In this document: positions 1 to 6,158 of the stretch, one piece after another
How the letters are laid out: every line of letters starts with the position of its first letter
Numbering within the stretch: position 1 is the stretch's first letter
NCBI GenBank assembly: GCA_964401045.1
Contig: CAYNXB010000086.1
Location: 1-10,165 of the forward strand
DNA from: CAYNXB01 sp964401045
GTDB taxonomy: Bacteria; Pseudomonadota; Alphaproteobacteria; Sphingomonadales; Sphingomonadaceae
Direction: 5' to 3'
Length of the DNA stretch: 10,165 nt
Position numbers and translations under genes: made by a program
Notes under the pieces: model-generated
What the model was told of the DNA's origin: nothing
Database searches by the model: none
The model's input: only the letters and a program-made list of their open reading frames with translations

Positions 1-1061
1 CGGTCGAGCTGCGCTTCCTCGAGCCAGTCGAGCAGGTAGCGGAAATCGTCCTCGGTCTCGCCGGGGAAGCCTACGACGAAGCTCGATCGGATCGCGACTT
101 CCGGGCAGATCGCACGCCAGTTCTTGAGCCGTTCGAGCACTTTCGCTTCGTTCGCCGGGCGCTTCATCGCGCGCAGCACGTTGGGGCTGGCGTGCTGGAA
201 CGGAATGTCGAGGTACGGCGTGAGCAGACCTTCGGCCATCAGCGGGATCAACTGGTCGACGTAAGGATAGGGATAGACGTAATGCAGCCGGACCCACGGC
301 ACTTCGCCCTGCGGCGTCCGTAGCTGCCCCAATTCGCGTGCAAGGTCGGTCAGGTGCGCGCGCACCGGATGGCCCTTCCACATCCGCTCCTCGCCGCGGA
401 TGTCGACGCCATAGGCGCTGGTGTCCTGGCTGATGACCAGCAGTTCCTTGGTCCCCGCCGCGACCAGCTTCTCCGCCTCGCGCAGCACCGCGTCGACCCG
501 CCGGCTGGCGAGCTTTCCGCGCAATTGCGGGATGATGCAGAACGCGCAGGAGTGATTGCAGCCTTCGGAGATCTTCAGATACGAATAGTGCCGCGGCGTC
601 AGCTTCACCATGTGATCCGCGCCATCGCTGCGCTGCTTGAGCGCGCCGGGCTGCGGGATCAGGTCTAAGAACGGGCCCTGCGAAGGCGGCGCGGCCTCGT
701 GCACCGCCTCGACCACGTCCTCGTACTGATGCGCGCCCGTCACCGCGAGGACTTGCGGGAAGCGCGCGCGGATCACGTCGGCTTCCTCGCCCATGCAGCC
801 GGTCACGATCACACGGCCGTTCTCGGCAATCGCCTCGCCGATCGCGCTGAGGCTCTCCTCCTTGGCGGAATCAAGGAAGCCGCAAGTGTTGACCAGCACC
901 ACGTCGGCGCCGGCGTAATCGGGGCTCATCGCGTAGCCATCGGCGCGCAGCCGGGTGAGGATGCGCTCGGAATCGACCAGCGCCTTGGGACAGCCGAGGC
1001 TGACCATGCCGACCTTCTTCGCCTCCGGGAGGGAGCGAACTTCGGGAATCTGGGTTGTCAC
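1..1061 (-). CDS. rimO: Ribosomal protein S12 methylthiotransferase RimO (3' end outside window)
   Basis: RimO is a cytoplasmic radical-SAM enzyme that adds a methylthio group to the conserved aspartate of ribosomal protein S12. The reading frame begins at a GTG (1061-1059) and stays open to the window edge, giving 353 codons of an expected 440-450. The N-terminal domain shows the RimO-type opening VSLGCPKALVDSE and the three cluster cysteines Cys24, Cys60 (VNTCGF) and Cys89 (VTGCMG). The radical-SAM motif CNHSCAFC follows at Cys168, Cys172 and Cys175. Further RimO signatures are ISQDTSAYG near residue 210 and DIPFQHASPNVLRAM near 285, which separate it from MiaB and MtaB. The C-terminal TRAM domain is missing only because the window ends. 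An in-frame ATG at 1007 would delete the start of the first domain, so the GTG is preferred. It is divergent from the DUF1761 gene across 70 bases. Confidence 0.95.
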   Translation of the reverse strand, partial: MTTQIPEVRSLPEAKKVGMVSLGCPKALVDSERILTRLRADGYAMSPDYAGADVVLVNTCGFLDSAKEESLSAIGEAIAENGRVIVTGCMGEEADVIRARFPQVLAVTGAHQYEDVVEAVHEAAPPSQGPFLDLIPQPGALKQRSDGADHMVKLTPRHYSYLKISEGCNHSCAFCIIPQLRGKLASRRVDAVLREAEKLVAAGTKELLVISQDTSAYGVDIRGEERMWKGHPVRAHLTDLARELGQLRTPQGEVPWVRLHYVYPYPYVDQLIPLMAEGLLTPYLDIPFQHASPNVLRAMKRPANEAKVLERLKNWRAICPEVAIRSSFVVGFPGETEDDFRYLLDWLEEAQLD

Positions 1062-1131
1062 GATGGCGGCGCCCCTACACGCAATCGATGGTTTAGGCTA
1101 GGGCCGCGCTACGCGCGCCAGGAAGGTGACG

Positions 1132-1533
1132 ATGGGACAGATCAATTACCTCGCTGTGGTGCTCGCGGCAGCAGCGTTCTTCGCGGTGGGCATGGTGTGG
1201 TACGGCGTGCTGTTCGGCAAGGCGTGGGAGCGCGCGGCCGGGCTGGGGAAGGACCAGCTCAAGGGCGGCGCCAGCATGGCGCTGATCTACGGCGGCGCGT
1301 TCCTGTGTGAACTGGCGGTCGCCTGGATCCTCGGCCACATGTTCGCCCGCATCGCACCGAGCCCGCGCGCCATGATGATGATCGCGGGCGGGTTCGGCCT
1401 CGCGGTGATGACCCCGGCGATCGGCATCAACTACCTGTTCCAGCGCAAGCCGCTGCAGCTGTTCCTGATCGATGCGGGGCATTTCATCATCGGAACGGCC
1501 GTAATGGGCGTGGTGTTCGTCGCCCTCGCCTAG
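1132..1533 (+). CDS. DUF1761-type small integral membrane protein
   Basis: This 133-residue protein looks like the DUF1761 family of small bacterial inner-membrane proteins, whose function is not established. The opening INYLAVVLAAAAFFAVGMVWYG, followed by a FGKAW segment, is the typical family start. Four hydrophobic stretches are visible, at about residues 5-26, 48-67, 79-98 and 108-132, so a four-helix protein is expected. The ATG at 1132 is chosen because GGAAGG (1121-1126) lies 5 bases before it; a GTG at 1126 in the same frame would put the ribosome site inside the gene. It stands alone on the plus strand, divergent from rimO. Its stop shares a CTAG palindrome with the stop of the convergent potassium channel gene. 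The family call is from pattern recognition and no function is proposed. Confidence 0.8.
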   Translation: MGQINYLAVVLAAAAFFAVGMVWYGVLFGKAWERAAGLGKDQLKGGASMALIYGGAFLCELAVAWILGHMFARIAPSPRAMMMIAGGFGLAVMTPAIGINYLFQRKPLQLFLIDAGHFIIGTAVMGVVFVALA

Positions 1534-2609
1534 CGTTTCGCCTTCGCCGTCTCCATTTCTGCAGTCGGCCTGATCTCGACCACGATGTCGCCTTCCTGCA
1601 GGGTGCCGGATTCGGTTTCCCAGAAGCCGTGCGAGGCGTCCTCTCGATAGACGCGCAGGCCGTGCCCGCCGGTGGCCAGCTGGCTGAGCGGCCTGCCGAT
1701 TTCCTCGGGCAGCACCGGCCTCTCGATCAATTGCACGCGCCCTGAAACCGATGCGAGATCGACCAGGTAATCGGCGATGTGCGCCCCCTGCGCGCTGCCG
1801 GCGAGCAGCAGGCCGGCAAAGCGCACCGGATTGATGACGTTGCTGGCGCCGGCCTGGCGCGCGAGCAGCTCGTTATCGTCCGCGCGGATCACCACGCTGA
1901 TCGGCACCCCGGGCGCGAGGTGGCGCACCGTGAGCACCATCAGGATCGACGCATCGTCGCGCCCGGCCGAGATCAGCACCGCGCGGGCCTTGTCGACGCG
2001 CACCGCGATCAGGTCCACATCCCGCGAGGCGTCGGCCTGGATCACGTTGCAGCCGAGTTCCTCGGCGTGGGCAAGGCGTTCGGAATTTGTGTCCATCACG
2101 ACGAGGCAATGGGGGTCGGTGCCGCGCTCGATAAGCTCGCGCACCGCTTCGGTCCCGGAGGTGCCGTAGCCGAGCACCACGATGTGATCGGCCAGTTTTT
2201 CCTGGATGCGCGTCATATGCCATTTCTCCCATCCGCGCTTGATGACGTAGTTATAGGCCGCGCCTACGAAGATGAAGAGCACGGCGAGGCGGATCGGCGT
2301 CACGATCAACGCTTCGATCAACCGCGACCGGTCCGATACCGGCGCGATGTCCCCGAAGCCGGTGGTGGTGATCGAGATCATGGTGAAATAGACCACATCG
2401 AGGAAGCTGACGTGCCCGTCGTGATGATCGGTGAGGCCGGCCCGGTCGAGCCAGTGCAGCAGGACCACCAGCGACACGAGCGCGAGCGCTGCGCCGATGC
2501 GGATCGAAAGATCGGCCCACACCGGTACGCGGACCTTGCGTCGCAGGGGTGCGACATGGCGGGCACGCTCCAGCGCGCGCCGCCCGTACGAACGTAGCTC
2601 CAGGCTCAT
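1530..2609 (-). CDS. Two-transmembrane potassium channel with cytoplasmic RCK (TrkA-N/TrkA-C) domains
   Basis: This is a 359-residue MthK-like ion channel subunit expected in the inner membrane. After a basic N-terminus come TM1 (about 35-54), a pore helix and selectivity filter TTTGFGD (81-87), and TM2 (about 97-122). TGFGD is a known variant of the TVGYGD potassium filter. The cytoplasmic part starts near residue 140 with a Rossmann fold, VVLGYGTSG (GxGxxG at 147-152) and the acidic residue Asp173 at the end of the second strand, as in nucleotide-binding RCK domains. A TrkA-C-like region covers about 285-348. The ATG start overlaps the TGA of the upstream M23 gene (ATGA), suggesting coupled translation. 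Met132, just before the RCK domain, has its own well-placed GGAG and may start a shorter product. Potassium is inferred from the filter; the gating ligand cannot be read from sequence. Confidence 0.9.
   Translation of the reverse strand: MSLELRSYGRRALERARHVAPLRRKVRVPVWADLSIRIGAALALVSLVVLLHWLDRAGLTDHHDGHVSFLDVVYFTMISITTTGFGDIAPVSDRSRLIEALIVTPIRLAVLFIFVGAAYNYVIKRGWEKWHMTRIQEKLADHIVVLGYGTSGTEAVRELIERGTDPHCLVVMDTNSERLAHAEELGCNVIQADASRDVDLIAVRVDKARAVLISAGRDDASILMVLTVRHLAPGVPISVVIRADDNELLARQAGASNVINPVRFAGLLLAGSAQGAHIADYLVDLASVSGRVQLIERPVLPEEIGRPLSQLATGGHGLRVYREDASHGFWETESGTLQEGDIVVEIRPTAEMETAKAKR
2214..2229 (-). promoter_or_regulatory. Possible internal ribosome site and start for a free RCK subunit
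   Basis: Within the channel gene, GGAG (2229-2226, minus strand) lies 9 bases before an in-frame ATG (2216-2214), which encodes Met132. Translation from here would give a 228-residue soluble protein holding only the RCK and TrkA-C parts. In the archaeal channel MthK an internal methionine at the equivalent place (Met107) makes the separate RCK subunits of the gating ring. Use of the site here is inference from position and spacing. Confidence 0.4.
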
Positions 2610-3412
2610 TCGCCGGTGTTTAGACCAAGCAACGGCGCCGGATCGACAGGCTTCTTGTCCTTGCGGATTTCGAAATGCAGTTCCGGGCGGTCGGCGTCGC
2701 CGGCATCGCCCGCCAGGCCGATGCGCTCACCCGCGCGGACCTGTTCGCCGCGCTTGACGGTGACCTTGGAAAGATTGCCATAGGCGCTGTACCAGTCGCC
2801 GCCGTGGTCTATCACCACCAGCCGACCGAAGCGGTTGGGCTCATCCCCGGCGTAGATCACCTTGCCCGCCGCGGCCGCGCCGACCCGGTCACCCATCTTG
2901 GCCGCGAAATCGACCCCCTCGTGCCCGCCACCATCGGCGCGCCGCTTCCATCCGAGCAGGACGGCACCGTCGATCGGGCGGCGGAACAGGGGGGTGGCGG
3001 CTGGTTTCGCCGCCGCTGCAACGGGCTTTGACGGCGCGCGCGCCTCGACCAGCGCCGGGATGATCAGTTTCTGCCCGGGCTTGAGCTTGGCGGCGGGATC
3101 GAGCCCGTTGGCGGTGGCGATGTGTTCGAACGGCACGCCGTATTTGATGGCGATGCCGAAGCCGGTGTCGCCTTGCACGACCACGTGGCTTTTCTGACGC
3201 GGGATCGCCAGCTTCTGTCCAATACGAACGACGAACGGGGCGCTGAGCCCGTTCGCCGCCGCAATCGCCGATGCGGCCACCCCCGCCCGGGCAGCGATGC
3301 CGCTCAGCGTTTCTCCCTGGGTGACAACGTGCTCGGTCTCGGTCTTGGGATCGCCGGCCGCGACCAGCATCATGGCCGCCCCGGCAAGGATCAGGGCGGC
3401 GGCGCGCCTCAT
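2606..3412 (-). CDS. Periplasmic LysM-LysM-M23 protein, probably a catalytically inactive NlpD/DipM-like factor
   Basis: The 268-residue protein has a signal peptide (about 1-19: basic start, then AALILAGAAMMLVAAG, with no lipobox cysteine). Two LysM peptidoglycan-binding repeats follow at about 28-71 and 76-119, then an Ala/Pro/Lys linker and an M23 (LytM) domain at about 142-262. The zinc ligands are present as H164-x3-D168 (HEGVD) and His246. The two catalytic histidines are not: the YxH position reads Y211-G-N213, and the HxH motif reads E244-L-H246. This pattern fits LytM-type activators of cell-wall amidases such as NlpD, EnvC and DipM better than an active endopeptidase. Unlike E. coli NlpD it is not a lipoprotein. 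It overlaps surE upstream and the channel gene downstream by 4 bases each; in E. coli nlpD also lies downstream of surE. The domain call is firm; activator function is inferred. Confidence 0.9.
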   Translation of the reverse strand: MRRAAALILAGAAMMLVAAGDPKTETEHVVTQGETLSGIAARAGVAASAIAAANGLSAPFVVRIGQKLAIPRQKSHVVVQGDTGFGIAIKYGVPFEHIATANGLDPAAKLKPGQKLIIPALVEARAPSKPVAAAAKPAATPLFRRPIDGAVLLGWKRRADGGGHEGVDFAAKMGDRVGAAAAGKVIYAGDEPNRFGRLVVIDHGGDWYSAYGNLSKVTVKRGEQVRAGERIGLAGDAGDADRPELHFEIRKDKKPVDPAPLLGLNTGE

Positions 3413-4164
3413 GGCGCGAAACGCTCTGCCAAAGCGCCGATCGACGCATGATGCGTAAGGTCAAGCTGGAGTGGAGTCACCGCGATAAACCCCTCGTTGA
3501 TCGCTTCGAGATCCGTTCCCCGATCGAGCGTGTGCTCGACGTCCTCGAGCCCGAACCAGTAGTACTTGCGGCCCCGCGGGTCGATGCTCTGGACCACCGA
3601 ACCGCGTGAATAATCGTGGAAACCTTGCCGCACGACGCGGATCCCGTTCACTTTTTCAGCCGGGAGCGGCGGGAAGTTGACGTTGATCAGGGTGCGCCGT
3701 GCCATCGTGATGTCGATCAGCGGGGGGAGCACCCTCGCCGCCCAGCCGCGCGCCGCGTCGAACCCGTGGCCTCCGTCGCGAAGCGCCTGGCTCAGCGCGA
3801 TCGCCGGGATGTCGGCCAACGCCCCTTCCATCGCCGCCGAGATGGTGCCGGAATACGTCACGTCGTCGGCGAGATTCTCGCCGCCGTTGATGCCCGAGAT
3901 TACCAGGTCCGGCGGGCCATCGGGAAACAGCGTGCGCAGCGCCAGGTTGACGGCATCGGTCGGCGTGCCGGTCACGGCGAAGCGGCGTTCCCCATGTTCC
4001 TGCAGCCGCACCGGCATGTGCAGCGTGAGCGAATGGCCGGCGCCGGATTGCTCCTCTGCCGGACAGCATACGGTGATGTCGTCGCTCAGGGCGGCGGCGA
4101 TCTCCTCGAGCAGGGCGAAGCCGGGGGCGTGGATGCCGTCATCGTTGGTAAGGAGGATTTTCAC
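3409..4164 (-). CDS. surE: 5'/3'-nucleotidase SurE
   Basis: SurE is a cytoplasmic, divalent-metal-dependent phosphatase that removes phosphate from nucleoside 5'- and 3'-monophosphates and is often tied to stationary-phase survival. The 251-residue length matches the family. The N-terminal LLTNDDGIHAPG supplies the metal ligands Asp8 and Asp9. Ser40 in EEQSGAGHSLT and Asn93 in ISGINGGENLADDVTYSGT complete the site, and GTPTDAVN at 66-73 is also typical. The start is a GTG at 4164-4162, preceded by GGGGA (4177-4173) with 8 bases between. The stop overlaps the start of the LysM/M23 gene by 4 bases. serS lies 120 bases upstream in the same direction, separated by a paired-hairpin repeat whose edge is 17 bases from this start. 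Identification is secure. Confidence 0.97.
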   Translation of the reverse strand: MKILLTNDDGIHAPGFALLEEIAAALSDDITVCCPAEEQSGAGHSLTLHMPVRLQEHGERRFAVTGTPTDAVNLALRTLFPDGPPDLVISGINGGENLADDVTYSGTISAAMEGALADIPAIALSQALRDGGHGFDAARGWAARVLPPLIDITMARRTLINVNFPPLPAEKVNGIRVVRQGFHDYSRGSVVQSIDPRGRKYYWFGLEDVEHTLDRGTDLEAINEGFIAVTPLQLDLTHHASIGALAERFAP

Positions 4165-4180
4165 GCGCCGCGTCCCCGGA

Positions 4181-4273
4181 TCGTCGCCCTGAACTTGTTT
4201 CAGGGTCCATTTCTCAACTTGATCCGGCCGCCTGTGAGGCAGGATGGATGCTGAAACAAGTTCAGCATGACGA
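4181..4273. repeat. REP/BIME-like pair of inverted imperfect palindromes
   Basis: Two 30-base arms (4181-4210 and 4244-4273) are inverted copies matching at 25 of 30 positions, including the 14-base core TGAACTTGTTTCAG. Each arm is also a hairpin: 4187-4205 folds as CCCTGAA/TTCAGGG around CTTGT, and 4248-4268 as ATGCTGAA/TTCAGCAT around ACAAG. The five differences between arms are two compensatory pair swaps and one G-T to A-T change. The 33-base centre contains a small GCCT-GTG-AGGC hairpin (4230-4240). There is no T-tract, so a simple intrinsic terminator is unlikely. The architecture is that of REP doublets (BIMEs), normally present in many copies per genome. Copy number cannot be checked here. 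Confidence 0.75.
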
Positions 4274-4284
4274 TTGTGGAATGC

Positions 4285-5467
4285 TTACGGCTCCAGCTTC
4301 GTCAAACCGCCCATGTACGGATGCAGCACGGCCGGCAGCTCGACCGAACCATCCTCCTGCTGGAAGTTCTCGAGCACCGCCACCAGTGTCCGCCCGACCG
4401 CGAGACCGGAGCCATTGAGGGTGTGCACAAACGCCGTCCCTTTCTGTCCCTCGGGCCGGTAACGCGCGTTCATCCGTCGCGCCTGGAAATCCCCGCACCA
4501 GCTGACCGAGCTGATCTCGCGATAAGCGCCCTGACCGGGGAGCCACACTTCGAGGTCGTAGGTCTTGCGCGCGCCAAAGCCCATGTCGCCCGCGCACAGC
4601 AGCACCTTGCGGTAGGGCAGGGCGAGGGCTTCGAGCACGCCTTCGGCCGAACGCACCATGTGCTCGTGCTCGGCCTGCCAGTCGTCGGGCCGGCAGATGC
4701 TCACCAGCTCGACCTTCTCGAACTGGTGCTGGCGGATNNNNNNNNNNNNNNNNNNNNNNNNNNNNNNNNNNNNNNNNNNNNNNNNNNNNNNNNNNNNNNN
4801 NNNNNNNNNNNNNNNNNNNNNNNNNNNNNNNNNNNNNCTGCCCGGTGCCGAACAGCGCTTCGTCGCGCACCAGCAGCGGCGGCGCGCATTCGGTGTAGCC
4901 GTTCTGCGCGGTCTGCAGGTCGAGCATAAACTGGCCGAGCCCGCGCTGGAGCCGCGCCATCTGCCCGCGCAGGAACGTGAAACGCGCACCGCTCATCGCC
5001 GCGCCGGTCTCGAAATCGAGGCCCAGCGGCGGGCCGAGATCGGCGTGCTCCTTCGGTTCGAATGCGAAACTGCGCGGCTCGCCCCAGCGGGCGATTTCGA
5101 CGTTGGCGGTCTCGTCCGCGCCTTCGGGCACTTCGTCGGCGGGCAGGTTGGGGATCGCGGCGAGCAGCGCGTCGAGCTTTCCGCCGACCGCGCGCTCCTC
5201 ATCCTCCATCGCCGGGAGCGTCTGCTTCAGCTCGGCGACTTCCGCCTTGAGCACTTCGGCGGCAGCCGTGTCGCCCTTGCCCATCGCCGCGCCGATCGCT
5301 TTCGATGCCTCGTTGCGGCGGGCGAGCGCTTCCTGCATCCGTGTCCCCACCGCGCGCCTGTCGGCATCGAGGGCGAGTATTTCAGCCGACTGGGGCGCAA
5401 AGCCGCGTCGCGCCAGGGCGGCGTCGAAAGCCTCGGGATTTTCGCGGATCGAGCGCAGGTCGTGCAT
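4285..5467 (-). CDS. serS: Seryl-tRNA synthetase (interrupted by an assembly gap)
   Basis: Class II aminoacyl-tRNA synthetase that charges tRNA(Ser) and tRNA(Sec) with serine in the cytoplasm. The first 210 residues run from the ATG at 5467 (MHDLRSIRENPEAF) to ALFGTGQ at 4838. They include the N-terminal tRNA-binding coiled coil, about 30-110 (for example KAEVAELKQTLPAMEDEERAV). After the N run the protein resumes at 4737 with IRQHQFEKVELVSI and continues for 150 residues to a TAA at 4285. This part includes GDMGFGARKTYDLEVW, EISS, FQARR and motif 3 (NGSGLAVGRTLVAVLEN). Compared with E. coli SerS (430 residues), about 64-72 residues, including motif 2, are hidden. The gap must be a multiple of 3 in reality, but 100 N is not, so naive translation shifts frame. 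No sign of a real mutation is visible. It probably heads the surE group, with the MarR gene upstream separated by 71 bases. Confidence 0.95.
4738..4837. other. Assembly gap (100 N)
   Basis: Exactly 100 N, the conventional placeholder for a gap of unknown size. From the missing part of SerS the real gap should be about 190-220 bases. Confidence 0.99.
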
Positions 5468-5538
5468 GGGCCGCGCCTATGCCCGTGGAGCGGAGGAATT
5501 GTCCAGCGGAACGGCCTCCCCGGCCGCCATCGACCGGG

Positions 5539-6033
5539 TTACTTGTGAATTTTCCGCAGCAGGCGGCGGAGCTCTTCGGCCTCGTCCGCGGTCAACTCGG
5601 CGGTGAGCGTCGCGTCCGCCTCGCGCGTGATGGCGCGGAGGTTGCGAAGCTCCTCTTCGCCCTTCGCGGTCGCGAAGATGCCGAACGAGCGCCGGTCTCC
5701 CGGAAGCCTGCGCCGCTCGACGCAGCCACGGTCCTCCCAGAAATCGATCGCGAGGGTCGTGGCGGGCCGGGATAGCGCCAGGGCGCTGGCCAGCTGCGTT
5801 TGCTGCAATCCCGGATTGCTGCCGATTATCTCCAGCATCGAGAAGCGGTGCGGCGTGATGCCGGAGTCCCCCAGGCCGCGCATGATCAGCGCGTGGCCGA
5901 GGATCCACACCAGCTTGACGGAGAAGCCGGTCATGTCGGGCAAAATTCCGTAATCGATAGCGACGCGGCCGAGCTGAGGTGAACGATGCCGGACCTGCGC
6001 CAGAGGGTCGGCTGCGTCTAGGTCGGTTGTCAT
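5539..6033 (-). CDS. MarR-family transcriptional regulator
   Basis: A winged-helix DNA-binding repressor or activator of the MarR type, usually a dimer that releases DNA when it binds a small, often aromatic, ligand. From the ATG at 6033 it is 164 residues. The first dimerisation helix is DMTGFSVKLVWILGHALI. The helix-turn-helix covers TPHRFSMLEIIGSNPGLQQ through LASALALSRPATTLAIDFWE, and the wing carries the family RRRLPGDRRSFGIFAT pattern. The C-terminal helix is Glu/Leu/Arg rich. An upstream in-frame ATG at 6087 would add 18 residues (total 182), but it lacks a ribosome site and lies in the palindrome-rich control region, whereas AGGGAAGG directly precedes the 6033 ATG (with AGGG 4 bases away). 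The start remains uncertain. It is divergent from the TonB receptor gene and so probably controls it and itself. The ligand is unknown. Confidence 0.88.
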   Translation of the reverse strand: MTTDLDAADPLAQVRHRSPQLGRVAIDYGILPDMTGFSVKLVWILGHALIMRGLGDSGITPHRFSMLEIIGSNPGLQQTQLASALALSRPATTLAIDFWEDRGCVERRRLPGDRRSFGIFATAKGEEELRNLRAITREADATLTAELTADEAEELRRLLRKIHK

Positions 6034-6076
6034 CCTTCCCTGAATGCCCGCTCCCGCGTGTTCCCGCAACTGTATC

Positions 6077-6107
6077 GTTATCGACATTGACGGTTATCGT
6101 AGATAAC
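6077..6107. promoter_or_regulatory. Candidate MarR operator: perfect palindrome plus a degenerate copy
   Basis: GTTATC-GTA-GATAAC at 6093-6107 is a perfect 6-3-6 inverted repeat in the divergent region between the MarR and receptor genes. The same left half, GTTATCG, recurs 16 bases away at 6077-6083, with a poor right half (ATTGAC, 6086-6091). MarR proteins commonly bind such short palindromes upstream of their own and neighbouring genes. Binding by this regulator is inferred. Confidence 0.55.
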
Positions 6108-6115
6108 AATAAATG
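6087..6115 (+). promoter_or_regulatory. Candidate promoter of the TonB-dependent receptor gene
   Basis: TTGACG (6087-6092, 5 of 6 to the -35 consensus) is followed after 17 bases by TAAATG (6110-6115), a weak -10 match. The spacer is almost exactly the palindrome at 6093-6107, so a bound repressor would block RNA polymerase. The -10 is poor, hence modest confidence. No matching leftward promoter for the MarR gene could be assigned. Confidence 0.35.
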
Positions 6116-6158
6116 AGGCGTGCACGGCCGCGAAGACGGCGACATCAAGGGTGGAACA

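Noticed and set aside
1062..1131. Divergent promoters between rimO and the DUF1761 gene
   Set aside because: Promoters are expected here, but I found no convincing -35/-10 pair on either strand.
1779..2597. A 272-codon plus-strand open frame opposite the channel gene
   Set aside because: Antisense shadow rich in His/Asp/Arg; the minus strand has a clear filter and RCK motif.
4262..4737. Continuation of serS in the frame that runs straight through the 100 N to a stop at 4262
   Set aside because: That frame gives Arg/Pro-rich nonsense after the gap, while the other frame gives the true SerS C-terminus ending at 4285.
5512..5526. CGGCC-TCCCC-GGCCG hairpin downstream of the MarR gene as a terminator
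   Set aside because: Only 5 base pairs and no T-tract on the minus strand; such short GC stems occur by chance in this composition.
5468..5538. A serS promoter (TGGACA on the minus strand with a weak CATAGG)
   Set aside because: The -10 match is poor and would place the transcript start at about the start codon; not enough to annotate.
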